From Luteolibacter ambystomatis (GTDB lineage: Bacteria; Verrucomicrobiota; Verrucomicrobiia; Verrucomicrobiales; Akkermansiaceae), in NCBI RefSeq assembly GCF_018137965.1, contig NZ_CP073100.1, positions 2,333,754 to 2,397,753 of the forward strand: DNA of 64,000 nucleotides. Reading direction: 5' to 3'. Each line of letters begins with the position of its first letter. Position 1 is the first letter of the stretch. This document shows positions 1 through 8,071 of this stretch, in pieces. A program made the translations under genes and the position numbers. Under the pieces are notes generated by a model. It ran no database searches and had not been told where the DNA came from. It worked only from the letters and a program-made list of their open reading frames with translations.

Positions 1-481
1 CGATGCCGGTGACTTCGGTATTGAAGCCCTCCGCGAACACCGCCGACTTGTCCATCACCCCATCCCCATCCGTATCGGTGAGGCGATGGATCTTTTCCGA
101 GATCACGGTGAGATCCTTGATGTCCACCACGCCATCGCCGTTGCGATCCTTCAGCGAGGTCTTCGGCCAGGTCTTGCCGAGCACCAGTTCCCTCCGGTAA
201 AGCGCCAGCCGGTCCTCCACCGAAGTCAGTGCCAGCGTCTGCGGAATCCACTGCTTGAACTCACGGATGTCCAGATCCGCCGCCAGACGCCGCGCCGTCT
301 CCGCCACATAGACGGCTCCATCCACGTCCACGCTGACCACCACCGGGTTTTTCAAAAGCGGCTCGCGCGCCACCAGCGTGCGTGTCAGCCCATCCGCCAG
401 CGGCTGGCTCTCCGGAGCCGCGGTGACGGTGGCGGCCACGAGCAGGCCTGGGGTGATTTGGATGAGGCGGATGGGTTTCAC
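1..481 (-). CDS. PVC-type sorbosone dehydrogenase-like propeller protein, N-terminal part
   Basis: The gene runs off the left edge, so only about 160 residues are visible. The frame has a TAG stop just upstream at 500-502, and the first usable start is the GTG at 481. It gives a signal peptide (MKPIRLIQITPGLLVAATVT) followed by mature sequence. Two Asp/Gly-rich calcium-loop-like motifs, DRNGDGVVD and DTDGDGVMD, lie in the second half, with VYVAETARR between. This layout is typical of the large secreted proteins of Planctomycetes and Verrucomicrobia annotated as membrane-bound dehydrogenase domain or L-sorbosone dehydrogenase-like, often followed by a heme-binding domain. The catalytic and heme regions are outside the window, so the enzyme function is inferred from family only. 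Confidence 0.72.
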   Translation of the reverse strand, partial: MKPIRLIQITPGLLVAATVTAAPESQPLADGLTRTLVAREPLLKNPVVVSVDVDGAVYVAETARRLAADLDIREFKQWIPQTLALTSVEDRLALYRRELVLGKTWPKTSLKDRNGDGVVDIKDLTVISEKIHRLTDTDGDGVMDKSAVFAEGFNTEVTGI

Positions 482-676
482 AATCAAGGGCTTGAAGCTA
501 CGACGAACGAAATGCATGCAAATTCTGGAATCCAATACCCAGCGAGCCTAACCAGCCTTTCAGGGAATCCCAGCCCGGAGCGTAGCGAGAGGACGGCCGA
601 TTGCCTGCATTTCACAAATCGTGGCTGCGGCGGGACGCGTCAGCCACGGTTTCAAAAGCCCCGCAAACACCCTGCG

Positions 677-1876
677 CTACCTTCCCGCCGCCATCCGCTC
701 CAGCACATCAGCCAGGTAACGGTATTCATCCGGTGTGTTATGAAGATGCGACGAGATCCGGAACCAGCGCCTGCCCTCGAACGGGAACACCTGCAGCTCG
801 ATCCCGAATTCATCGAACAGCCGCACATACACCGGATCGCGATCCGGCCCTTCGTGCGGAGTCTCCAGACCGGCGGGCATCGGCAGCGTGGACATCGAAC
901 CGATCATGGAATCCGGACATGGCGCGATGAGGCCGAGGCGGTCGCAAAGGAGATTGCGCCCCTCGATCACCATCCGGTGGTTGCGCTCGCGGATCTCCGG
1001 CCAACCGCCGGGGGCGAGTCCCTCCAACCAGCGGATGACCTCCGGCGCGCACAGCGCCGCGGTGGTGTCATGCGTTCCATCCCAATCGAAGCGATCCTGG
1101 AACGCCGAATGACCGGGGCGCGGGGTGTTGTTGCCATGACTGATGACGGCGGGTTGCAACGTCTCCTGCCGGTCCGGGCGCACCCATAGGATGGCGGCCC
1201 CCTTCGGCGCGCAGACCCACTTGTGGAGGTTCGCGGTGTAGTACGAGGGACGTAGTGATTCGAGGTCCAGCGGCAGCATGCCGGGGGCGTGCGCGCCATC
1301 GACCAATGTCTCGACGCCGCGTTCCTCCAGACCACGCAGGATTTCCTCCAGCGGCAGCACCAGCCCGGTCTTGCTGGTGACATGGTCGATCAAGGCGAGC
1401 TTCGTGCGCGGTGTGACGGCGGAAAGGATGGCCTCCGTGACCAGCTCCGGACTCCCGATGGGAAATGGAATCCCCGCCTCCACGATCACCGCACCGGTGC
1501 GGCGGGCCACCTCCCGCACCACGTTGTTGCAGGCGTTGTAGCCGTGGCTGGTGATGAGGATTTCATCACCGGGGGAAAACTCCAGCGAGCGCATCACCGC
1601 ATTCACGCCGGTGGTGGTGTTGGTGACGAAGACGAGATTGGCCGGGTCAGCGCCGAGGAAGGAGGCCACCTCGTTGCGCGCGGCATCCAGCATGGGGGTG
1701 TGGCGGCGGTGGAGGAACTGGACCGGGGCTGCATCCAGGTCCCAGCGCAGTTGGATCTGTTTTTCGATCACGGGCGATGGGCAGGCGCCGTAGGAACCGT
1801 GGTTCAGGAACACCATGCCCGGCGTGAGCGGCCAGTGGTGCCGGAGCGGCGAGACATCGGGAAGGCGCGGCTTCAT
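677..1876 (-). CDS. Class V aminotransferase (isopenicillin N epimerase-like)
   Basis: A pyridoxal-phosphate enzyme of 399 residues when started at MKPRLPD; a longer reading frame upstream gives a sequence without family features, so I used the ATG at 1876. The sequence opens with FLNHGSYGACP, has TNTTTGVNAVMRS in the cofactor-phosphate loop, DGAHAPG (the Asp contacting the PLP ring) and NLHKWVCAPKG with the Schiff-base lysine. These are hallmarks of the class V aminotransferase/cysteine desulfurase fold and of the isopenicillin N epimerase-like subgroup. The substrate cannot be told. It is transcribed away from the small gene at 2008, with 131 bp for divergent promoters. Confidence 0.88.
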   Translation of the reverse strand: MKPRLPDVSPLRHHWPLTPGMVFLNHGSYGACPSPVIEKQIQLRWDLDAAPVQFLHRRHTPMLDAARNEVASFLGADPANLVFVTNTTTGVNAVMRSLEFSPGDEILITSHGYNACNNVVREVARRTGAVIVEAGIPFPIGSPELVTEAILSAVTPRTKLALIDHVTSKTGLVLPLEEILRGLEERGVETLVDGAHAPGMLPLDLESLRPSYYTANLHKWVCAPKGAAILWVRPDRQETLQPAVISHGNNTPRPGHSAFQDRFDWDGTHDTTAALCAPEVIRWLEGLAPGGWPEIRERNHRMVIEGRNLLCDRLGLIAPCPDSMIGSMSTLPMPAGLETPHEGPDRDPVYVRLFDEFGIELQVFPFEGRRWFRISSHLHNTPDEYRYLADVLERMAAGR

Positions 1877-2007
1877 GGAAAAGGAAACGGGATGCGATGA
1901 ACGGACAAAAGGCTGTTGGAAACCAGCCCGGCCCCAGCGTCCAACATTGATACAACTTCGCGACAAAATTGTTTGAATAAGAAGCGGGCCGACGGAGTTC
2001 CATCCGT

Positions 2008-2391
2008 ATGGCCAGAATCCTTTGCTTCATCGTCGTGATCTTCGGTCTGGTGGCGGCGGCGGCCTGGGCCGGACCACCCTCCAACGAACTGGACCCGAAG
2101 GTCGCCGCCCGTCTGATCGGCCTGCGTGGCAATCTCCAGCCGGCCCAGATCGAGATCGGCTACATCGTGGACGGCAGTTCCAGCAAGGATGGCTTCGAGG
2201 CCGCCTACGTCCGCCGGGTGGCCGCCATCCATCCGGTGCTGGAGGGCGGAGCCTGGGTGCGGCGGGTGGTGTATTACGACCTGTTCTGGAACGATTCGCT
2301 GGGCTGGTTCATGAGCCAGAACCGCACGGAGCGCGGCGGCGATGCGATCTACCGCTGGAGCGAACGCGGCGGTGCGACGGTGGTGAAGTGA
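2008..2391 (+). CDS. Small secreted protein of unknown function
   Basis: A 127-residue protein with a clear signal peptide (MARILCFIVVIFGLVAAAAWA, cut near AWA-GP). The mature part has no motif I recognise; it ends with VYYDLFWNDSLGWFMSQN and ERGGDAIYRWSERGG, an aromatic-rich segment that could be a small beta structure. It stands alone between divergent and same-strand neighbours. Probably periplasmic; function unknown. Confidence 0.6.
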   Translation: MARILCFIVVIFGLVAAAAWAGPPSNELDPKVAARLIGLRGNLQPAQIEIGYIVDGSSSKDGFEAAYVRRVAAIHPVLEGGAWVRRVVYYDLFWNDSLGWFMSQNRTERGGDAIYRWSERGGATVVK

Positions 2392-2604
2392 TTCTCATTC
2401 CCGCCTGCGAACGGGTGCGGGGAAGGGCCTGCCGTCCGCGATGGATAGCAAGCGCCTGACGGCCCGGCCGCGCATTCGTTCACAGGTGGGGGAGATAGCA
2501 TGGAACGGTGAGGTGGTTGAGGGATCACAAAGATGTATTGACCTGGTTGGTCAATAGTGTTCTTTTGAACGCGCACAACTACCTTGCCGTACTTCTCCCC
2601 AGCC

Positions 2605-3291
2605 ATGAAAACACCAGTCTTGTGGGCCGCGTTGGCGGCGTTGTTCCTCGGTTCCTGCAAGAAAGAAGAAGAAGAGGTCAAGCCCTTGCAGCAATCATCC
2701 CGGGCTCCCAGGGAAACCCCGAGACAAGATGCCCAGGAAATACAGCGTTTGAAAAATCGGATTGCTGACTTGGAGGATCAGAACACCGAGCTAACAGAGC
2801 GCCTGAGCAAGAAGAGCGCCGATTATGAAAAATTGCTTGTGAGCGCCACCAATTTGACTCGTTCGCTCAGGGAATCGGACAGGCTTTCGAGTTCACAGAA
2901 TCGTTTGTCTTCATCCGGGACGAGCCCATCCCAAAGTTATTCTTCTCCATCCGACAGCCCTGAGCCAGAGCGCAATCCCGCTCCAGTTCCTCAGCCTGCC
3001 CCTGCCCGCGTTCCCATCAAGTGGTGGGTCCCCGAGAACCCAACCACAGCGGCGAACCAGGCAAAGGCGGCGGCCATGGCCAAGTGGAAGGATGATTATG
3101 CAATGGTGGAGTATGAAATCAACCGACAGGCGGAAGCCTACAACGAGCTGGTGGATCTCAATAAAACCTCCAACAAGGCAATCAAGGACATCATCGGACG
3201 CGCCCACGAAGAGTGGAAAACCGACTACGGCATGATGCTCTACGAAACCAACCGCCAGATGGAGGCGTTGCAAAAATTGCAGTCGCGCTAA
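2605..3291 (+). CDS. Coiled-coil lipoprotein with a repeated C-terminal motif
   Basis: I chose the ATG at 2605 because it starts a textbook lipoprotein signal (MKTPVLWAALAALFLGSC, lipobox LGSC) directly followed by KKEEEE. The 228-residue product continues with a heptad-like coiled coil (IQRLKNRIADLEDQNTELTE), a Ser/Pro-rich linker and a C-terminal helical pair. The latter contains two related copies, WKDDYAMVEYEINRQAEAYN and WKTDYGMMLYETNRQMEALQ. It is probably an envelope-anchored structural or scaffold protein. No enzymatic motif is present. Confidence 0.7.
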   Translation: MKTPVLWAALAALFLGSCKKEEEEVKPLQQSSRAPRETPRQDAQEIQRLKNRIADLEDQNTELTERLSKKSADYEKLLVSATNLTRSLRESDRLSSSQNRLSSSGTSPSQSYSSPSDSPEPERNPAPVPQPAPARVPIKWWVPENPTTAANQAKAAAMAKWKDDYAMVEYEINRQAEAYNELVDLNKTSNKAIKDIIGRAHEEWKTDYGMMLYETNRQMEALQKLQSR

Positions 3292-3352
3292 GTTGAACGA
3301 AGGTCAACCCCGCGTGCTTCACAGGGTGATGCGGCAGGAGGAACTGCTTGTG

Positions 3353-4294
3353 CTACTTCAGCGCCCTCACGTGGGCGAGCGCCGCAGCGGCGAGGGCGGG
3401 CGGATCATAGCCACCCTCCAGCGAGGATACCATGCGGCCGCCGCACCATTTTTCCGCGAGGGCGACGCAGCGTTCCGTTAGAGCGGTGAAGGTGGCGGTG
3501 TCCCAGCGCAGGCCGCCGATGGGATCGGAGGCGAGCGCGTCGAAGCCCGCGGAGACGAGCAGGAATTCCGGCTGGAATGCATCCAATGCAGGAGCCGCGA
3601 ACTCGTCCCAGGCAGCCAGAGCGGTTTCGCCATTGGAAGCAGACGGCAGCGGCAGATTCAGCGTGGTCCCCTTCCCCGCTCCCTGCCCGTGTTCGGTGGC
3701 GGGGCCGGTATAGGGATAGATGCCCTGCTCGTGCAGCGAGACGTAGAACACGTCCGGGTCTTCCAGAAAGATCGCTTCGGTGCCATTGCCATGATGCACG
3801 TCCCAATCCACGATCGCGATGCGGCGCAGGCCGTGGTGAGACTGGAGGTAGCGGGCGGCGATGGCGACGTGGTTGAAGATGCAGAAGCCCATGCCGCGGG
3901 CGGAGGTGGCGTGGTGGCCGGGCGGGCGCACGGCGCAGAAGGCGCGGCGGACCTCGCCGCGCATCACGGCATCCACGGCGGCGAGCACCGCGCCGCTGGC
4001 CTCGAGCGCGACCTCGTAGCTTTCCTCACAGATGTTGGTGTCCCCGGTGCGCAGGCAATCGGCGAAGGTCTCGGTGTCCCGGTAAACGAGGTCGTGGTAG
4101 TAGTGTTCGTGGGCGAGCAGGATTTCCGAGACGGTGGCGCGGCGGCGCGGCAGGCGCACGATGTCCTCCGGCAGTTCTTCCAAGGCGGAGCGCAGCACGC
4201 GGTAGCGCTCCGCGGACTCCGGGTGGCAGAAGCCGGTGTCGTGGCGTTCGTAGCAGGCATCGTAGTGGACGCCGATGGGAGCGGAGCCGCTCAT
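3353..4294 (-). CDS. Histone deacetylase family protein (AcuC-like)
   Basis: A Zn-dependent deacetylase of 313 residues. The arginase/deacetylase signature is complete: RPPGHHAT with tandem His127-His128, DWDVHHGNGT supplying Asp165 and His167 as zinc ligands, SAGFDA with Asp252, and LEGGYD with the transition-state Tyr296. Bacterial members include acetoin-utilisation protein AcuC and acetylpolyamine amidohydrolases. Its ATG overlaps the stop of the upstream CoA-transferase-GNAT gene (ATGA), so the two are almost certainly co-translated and may write and erase acetyl marks. The TAG stop lies in a GTAGCACAAGC sequence that resembles a degenerate REP head. Confidence 0.88.
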   Translation of the reverse strand: MSGSAPIGVHYDACYERHDTGFCHPESAERYRVLRSALEELPEDIVRLPRRRATVSEILLAHEHYYHDLVYRDTETFADCLRTGDTNICEESYEVALEASGAVLAAVDAVMRGEVRRAFCAVRPPGHHATSARGMGFCIFNHVAIAARYLQSHHGLRRIAIVDWDVHHGNGTEAIFLEDPDVFYVSLHEQGIYPYTGPATEHGQGAGKGTTLNLPLPSASNGETALAAWDEFAAPALDAFQPEFLLVSAGFDALASDPIGGLRWDTATFTALTERCVALAEKWCGGRMVSSLEGGYDPPALAAAALAHVRALK

Positions 4295-6162
4295 CGGTCG
4301 ATGCGGTGGATGTGCTTGCGTTCGAGATAGGCCTTCCGGTCCTTGGCGAGGCGCTCGACCTTCATGCGGAAGATGCGGTCCTCCTCGCCGGGGTGGGAGG
4401 TTTCCTTCGCACCGGCGGAGAGGAAAAGCCCGGCCATGGCGTGGTTGGTCGGCAACACGGACGCCCACAGGGTCTCGATGCCGCGGCGCTTTGCGACGAC
4501 GGCGAGCTCGCCGAGCAGGAAGCCCGCCATGCCATTGCGGCGGGTCGATTCATGGACCACGAAGGCGGCCTCGGCGCTGGTGCCATCGTCATCGAGGTAA
4601 TAGCGGCCGATGGCGCGGAGTTCCTCCTGGCTGCCATCTCGGGTGAAGAGGCCGAGCGCGACGTCGCGCGATTGATCGACGGCGGCGAGCTTGTAGGCGG
4701 ATTCGCCGGTCATGCGGTCGCGGTGGTAGCCGTAGCGCAGACGGATGGTTTCCTCATCGTGGGAATAGAAGAAGCGCTGGAGCCCGCGCATGTCGCTGGG
4801 GTGGAGCGGGCGGTAGTAGAAGCGTCCGGCGGGGAACTGGATCCAGCCGCGCTCGACTCCGGAGGAGGTGGCCGGGCGGGTGTAGTACTTCGGCAGCCAG
4901 CCGCGCTGCTGGGCTCCGGCGAGCAGGGACTCGCGGTGGTCCGGGTGGGCGATCTCGACGAGGCGGGCGACGCGCTCGCGGATGCTGCATCCGTAAATAC
5001 TAGCCACGCCGTACTCCGTGACCACGTGGTGGACGTCGCCGCGGCTGGTGCAGACGCCGCTGCCGGGCTCCAGACCGGTGACGATGCGGGAGCGGCCGTC
5101 ATCGTCGGAGGTGGAGGTGAGCACGATGATCGGTCGTCCGCCCTTGCTGCGGCCCGCGCCGCGGATGAAGTCCTGGAGCGCGCCGATGCCGCCGTAGAAA
5201 CGGTGGCCGCTGGAATCCCGCACGACCTGGCCGGTGAGGTCGATTTCCCGCGCGCCATTGACGGCGACCATGTGGTCGTTGCGGGCGATGCGGTGCGGGT
5301 CGTTCACCCAGTCGCTGGGATGGAGCTCCACGTCCGGGTTTCCGTCCACGAACTTGTAGAGCCGGCGGCTGCCGAGGACGTGGCTGGCGATGATTTTACC
5401 AGGTTTGTAGTTTTTCCGCGAATGGTCGGCGGCGCCGCAGCGGACGAGTTCCATAAGCGCGTCATTGAACATGCCGGAGTGGATGCCGAGGTGCTGGTGC
5501 TTCACCAGCGCGCGGGCGACGGCCTCCGGGCTGTTGCCGAGGCCGACCTGGATGGTGGAGCCGTCCTCGATGAGCTGCGCGGCGTAGTGGCCGAGTTTTT
5601 CGTGGCGGGGATCGAGCGTCTCGCGGACGGCCTCCGGGAGAGGGGCGGAGGATTCCAGGAAGCGGTCGATGCGGGAAATGGGGATGAGCGTGTCGCCGCC
5701 GGTGCGGGGCATCTTCGGATTGATCTGGGCAATCACGGTGCGGGCGGAGCGCACGGCGGCCTTCACCACATCCACGCTCACGCCGAGCGAGCACATGCCG
5801 TTTTCATCCGGTGGCGTGACCTGGATGAGGGCGACATCGAGCGGCATCTGGCCGTTCTGGAAGAGCCACGCGACCTCGGAGAGCGCGCAGGGGGTGTAGT
5901 CGGCCTGGCCGCGTTCCACCGCCTCGCGGAGGGCGGGGGTGAGAAAGAAGGAATTGGTGCGCAGGACGTTTTCGTAGCGCGGTTCGATCCACGGGGTTTC
6001 GCCGAGGCCGTGGATGTGGACGAGCTCGATGTCCTTGAGCTGGTCGGCGCGGGCGAGCATGGAACCGACCAAGGCGAAGGGCACGGACGCGCCGCCCGCG
6101 AGAAAGACGCGGCTGCCCGGCAGGACAAGGCGCGGCCATTCGGCGGGATCGAGCGGTTTCAT
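4291..6162 (-). CDS. Acetyl-CoA hydrolase/transferase fused to a GNAT acetyltransferase domain
   Basis: A 623-residue two-domain protein; I used the ATG at 6162 (MKPLDPAEW) because the extension upstream runs into repeat DNA. Residues about 1-430 match the acetyl-CoA hydrolase / 4-hydroxybutyrate CoA-transferase family, with ADQLKDIELVHIHGLGETP, HSGMFNDALMELV and the late conserved HVVTEYGVASIYG. Residues about 450-600 are a GNAT domain of the type found in protein acetyltransferase Pat fusions: YYRPLHPSDMRGLQRFFY at the start and STRRNGMAGFLLGELA as the acetyl-CoA loop. The usual Pat partner is an NDP-forming acyl-CoA synthetase; a CoA-transferase partner is less common. It is coupled to the deacetylase gene downstream. 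Confidence 0.85.
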   Translation of the reverse strand: MKPLDPAEWPRLVLPGSRVFLAGGASVPFALVGSMLARADQLKDIELVHIHGLGETPWIEPRYENVLRTNSFFLTPALREAVERGQADYTPCALSEVAWLFQNGQMPLDVALIQVTPPDENGMCSLGVSVDVVKAAVRSARTVIAQINPKMPRTGGDTLIPISRIDRFLESSAPLPEAVRETLDPRHEKLGHYAAQLIEDGSTIQVGLGNSPEAVARALVKHQHLGIHSGMFNDALMELVRCGAADHSRKNYKPGKIIASHVLGSRRLYKFVDGNPDVELHPSDWVNDPHRIARNDHMVAVNGAREIDLTGQVVRDSSGHRFYGGIGALQDFIRGAGRSKGGRPIIVLTSTSDDDGRSRIVTGLEPGSGVCTSRGDVHHVVTEYGVASIYGCSIRERVARLVEIAHPDHRESLLAGAQQRGWLPKYYTRPATSSGVERGWIQFPAGRFYYRPLHPSDMRGLQRFFYSHDEETIRLRYGYHRDRMTGESAYKLAAVDQSRDVALGLFTRDGSQEELRAIGRYYLDDDGTSAEAAFVVHESTRRNGMAGFLLGELAVVAKRRGIETLWASVLPTNHAMAGLFLSAGAKETSHPGEEDRIFRMKVERLAKDRKAYLERKHIHRIDR

Positions 6163-6274
6163 GAGCCCCCAGCGTGATACGGGAGCGGGGGGATTGCCAT
6201 GGGTTTTTTGACGGGGAGGTGGTGGTTGGTTTTCAGGACCAAAGCTCCGTCCCGTACAAGCCTGGGCCAAAGCA

Positions 6275-6565
6275 TCAACTCCTTTGCATGGACGGCTTTG
6301 AGCCCCGGAGGGGCGACGAAAGGTAGCCGGTGGCGGGAGCCACCGGTGGACGGTTGGAAAGATACCGAAGTCCCGGAGGGACGACGCTGCCTGCGCTCTA
6401 ACAGCGGATCAACCGGATCCAGATCCATACGCTGGTGAACTCCACGAACATCCGTCGCGTATCGGACTCCGGTTGCGTCGCCCCTCCGGGGCTCAATGCG
6501 CACCACGCGCTTCACCGGTGGCTTCCGCCACCGGCTACCTTTCGTCGCCCCTACGGGGCTGAAGA
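6275..6565. repeat. Composite REP/BIME repeat, copy A
   Basis: A string of hairpin modules: GAGCCCC/GGGGCG, a GTAG head plus CCGGTGGC..GCCACCGG, AGTCCCGGAGGGACGA, then the conserved GACGCTGCCTGCGCTC, a spacer, and the same modules inverted ending GGCTACC. A second, nearly identical copy lies 363 bp downstream. No coding content is believable. Confidence 0.85.
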
Positions 6566-6637
6566 CATGGAGGTGGATGTTGGAGCGGAAGGGCTCATGA
6601 GACTCCGCCCCCTGAAGACCCTCCTCGGCTAGAGGCT

Positions 6638-6930
6638 CAACTCCTTTGGAGGGACGCCTATGAGCCCCGGAGGGGCGACGTAGGATAGCCGGTGGCGGGA
6701 GCCACCGGTGGACGGTTGGAAAGATACCGAAGTCCCGGAGGGACGACGCTGCCTGCGCTCTAACAGCCCATCAACCGGATCCAGATCCATACGCCGGTGA
6801 ACTCCACGAACATCCGGCGCGTATCGGACTCCGGTTGCGTCGCCCCTCCGGGGCTCAATGCGTACCACGCGCTTCACCGGTGGCTTCCGCCACCAGCTAC
6901 CGTTCGTCGCCCCTCCGGGGCTGAAAAAGG
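6638..6930. repeat. Composite REP/BIME repeat, copy B
   Basis: A near-identical direct copy of the unit at 6275-6565, including its non-palindromic spacer (for example CAACCGGATCCAGATCCAT). One hairpin arm differs (CACCAGCTAC instead of CACCGGCTAC). The shared spacer shows local tandem duplication rather than two independent insertions. Confidence 0.85.
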
Positions 6931-6967
6931 GCAGCCATTTTCCAAGGATCGTCCGGGGAAGGGCATT

Positions 6968-7074
6968 GTAGTCGAAAGCTCTGCTTTCGATCCGTGCGCG
7001 GCTGGAGTGGCAATACGGGAGTCGAAGGACGAGCGACATCCGATCCAGAAGAGGGAAAGCGGAGCTTCCCCCTA
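6968..7074. repeat. REP pair, GTAG-TCGAAAGC and GTAG-GGGGAAGC families
   Basis: Left arm: GTAG followed by the hairpin TCGAAAGC/GCTTTCGA. Right arm, inverted: GGGAAAGC/GCTTCCCCCTAC. The last three bases (CTA) are also the TAG stop codon of the minus-strand pseudouridine synthase gene. Confidence 0.85.
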
Positions 7075-7998
7075 CATGGCCCCATCCAAATCCACACCCT
7101 GCACCCACGGCGTGAACTCGGGGGGGATGGGAGCCTGGAAGGCGAGGCGCTTGTTCGTGCGCGGGTGGTCGAATTCCAGCTTCCACGCATGAAGCATCAG
7201 CCGTCCCGCGTAGCCGCTCTGTCTGGCGGGCTTCGCATAAATGGGATCGCCTAACAGCGGGGTGCCCTTGTGCAGCATGTGGACGCGGATCTGATGCGTG
7301 CGCCCGGTATGGAGGTGCACCTTGACCAGTGCCGTGAGCGTCGAGGGATCGATGTAACGGATCTCGTAGTCCGTGATGGCGGGCTTGCCGCCGGGCGGGT
7401 TGACCACGGCCATCTTCTGGCGGTTCACCGGATGGCGGCCGATGTGGGTGAAGATGGTGTCCTTCTCCGGCTTCGGGATGCCCTGGGTGACGGCCAGATA
7501 GATCTTTTCCATGGTGCGGCCGGAGAACTGGTTTGTCAGCGATTGGTGGGCGTGGTCGGTTTTGGCCACCACCAGGCAGCCGGAGGTGTCCTTGTCCAGC
7601 CGGTGGACGATGCCGGGCCGCTCGACGCCGCCGATGCCGGAGAGCTGCCCTTTGCAATGGTGCAGCAGGGCATTGACCAGCGTGCCATCCGGATTCCCGG
7701 CGGCGGGGTGGACGACGATGCCGGCCTCCTTGTCGAGAACCACAAGGTCATCATCCTCAAACAAAATCGAAAGCGGGATGTCCTGCGGCGCGGCCACGTC
7801 CGGGACGGCTTCCGGGATGGCGATGGAAATGACGGCACCGGGCTTCACCGCATCGCGCGGCTTGGCGGGCTGGCCGTTGACCACGATGAACTGTTCGCGG
7901 ATCAGCGCCTGGATGCGCGAGCGCGAGAGGTCCGGCAGCCGGGCCGCCAGCCAGGCATCGAGGCGGTCGCCGCCGGAGTCATCGACACGCAGTTCCAT
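7072..7998 (-). CDS. rluD: RluD/RluA-family 23S rRNA pseudouridine synthase
   Basis: A 308-residue enzyme that isomerises uridines in large-subunit rRNA. The ATG at 7998 (MELRVDDSGGDRLDAWLA) begins an N-terminal S4 RNA-binding domain (LSRSRIQALIREQFIVVNGQ). The catalytic motif GIVHRLDKDTSGCLVVAKT follows, with the catalytic Asp in HRLD, then the late motif HTGRTHQIRVHM. Assignment to RluD rather than RluA/C is by overall layout. The protein ends ...DLDGAM and its TAG stop is the GTAG head of a REP element, so the last residues seem set by the repeat. It diverges from the kinase gene at 8072. Confidence 0.9.
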   Translation of the reverse strand: MELRVDDSGGDRLDAWLAARLPDLSRSRIQALIREQFIVVNGQPAKPRDAVKPGAVISIAIPEAVPDVAAPQDIPLSILFEDDDLVVLDKEAGIVVHPAAGNPDGTLVNALLHHCKGQLSGIGGVERPGIVHRLDKDTSGCLVVAKTDHAHQSLTNQFSGRTMEKIYLAVTQGIPKPEKDTIFTHIGRHPVNRQKMAVVNPPGGKPAITDYEIRYIDPSTLTALVKVHLHTGRTHQIRVHMLHKGTPLLGDPIYAKPARQSGYAGRLMLHAWKLEFDHPRTNKRLAFQAPIPPEFTPWVQGVDLDGAM

Positions 7999-8071
7999 GC
8001 GGGGGATTTGGCCGCTGTTGGAGAAAGTTTCAAGTTTCCATAAAGACCGTTCGTAACCTAGTTTTCCTGCC

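Noticed and set aside
4306..6177. Long plus-strand ORF of 623 codons
   Set aside because: It is the antisense of the CoA-transferase-GNAT gene and has no family motif; long antisense frames are expected at this GC content.
6275..6930. CRISPR-like repeats
   Set aside because: Units are composite hairpins in two long copies with near-identical spacers, without regular short repeats or cas genes.
6629..7657. Minus-strand ORF crossing the repeats
   Set aside because: It is out of frame with the RluD-like gene and translates REP sequence.
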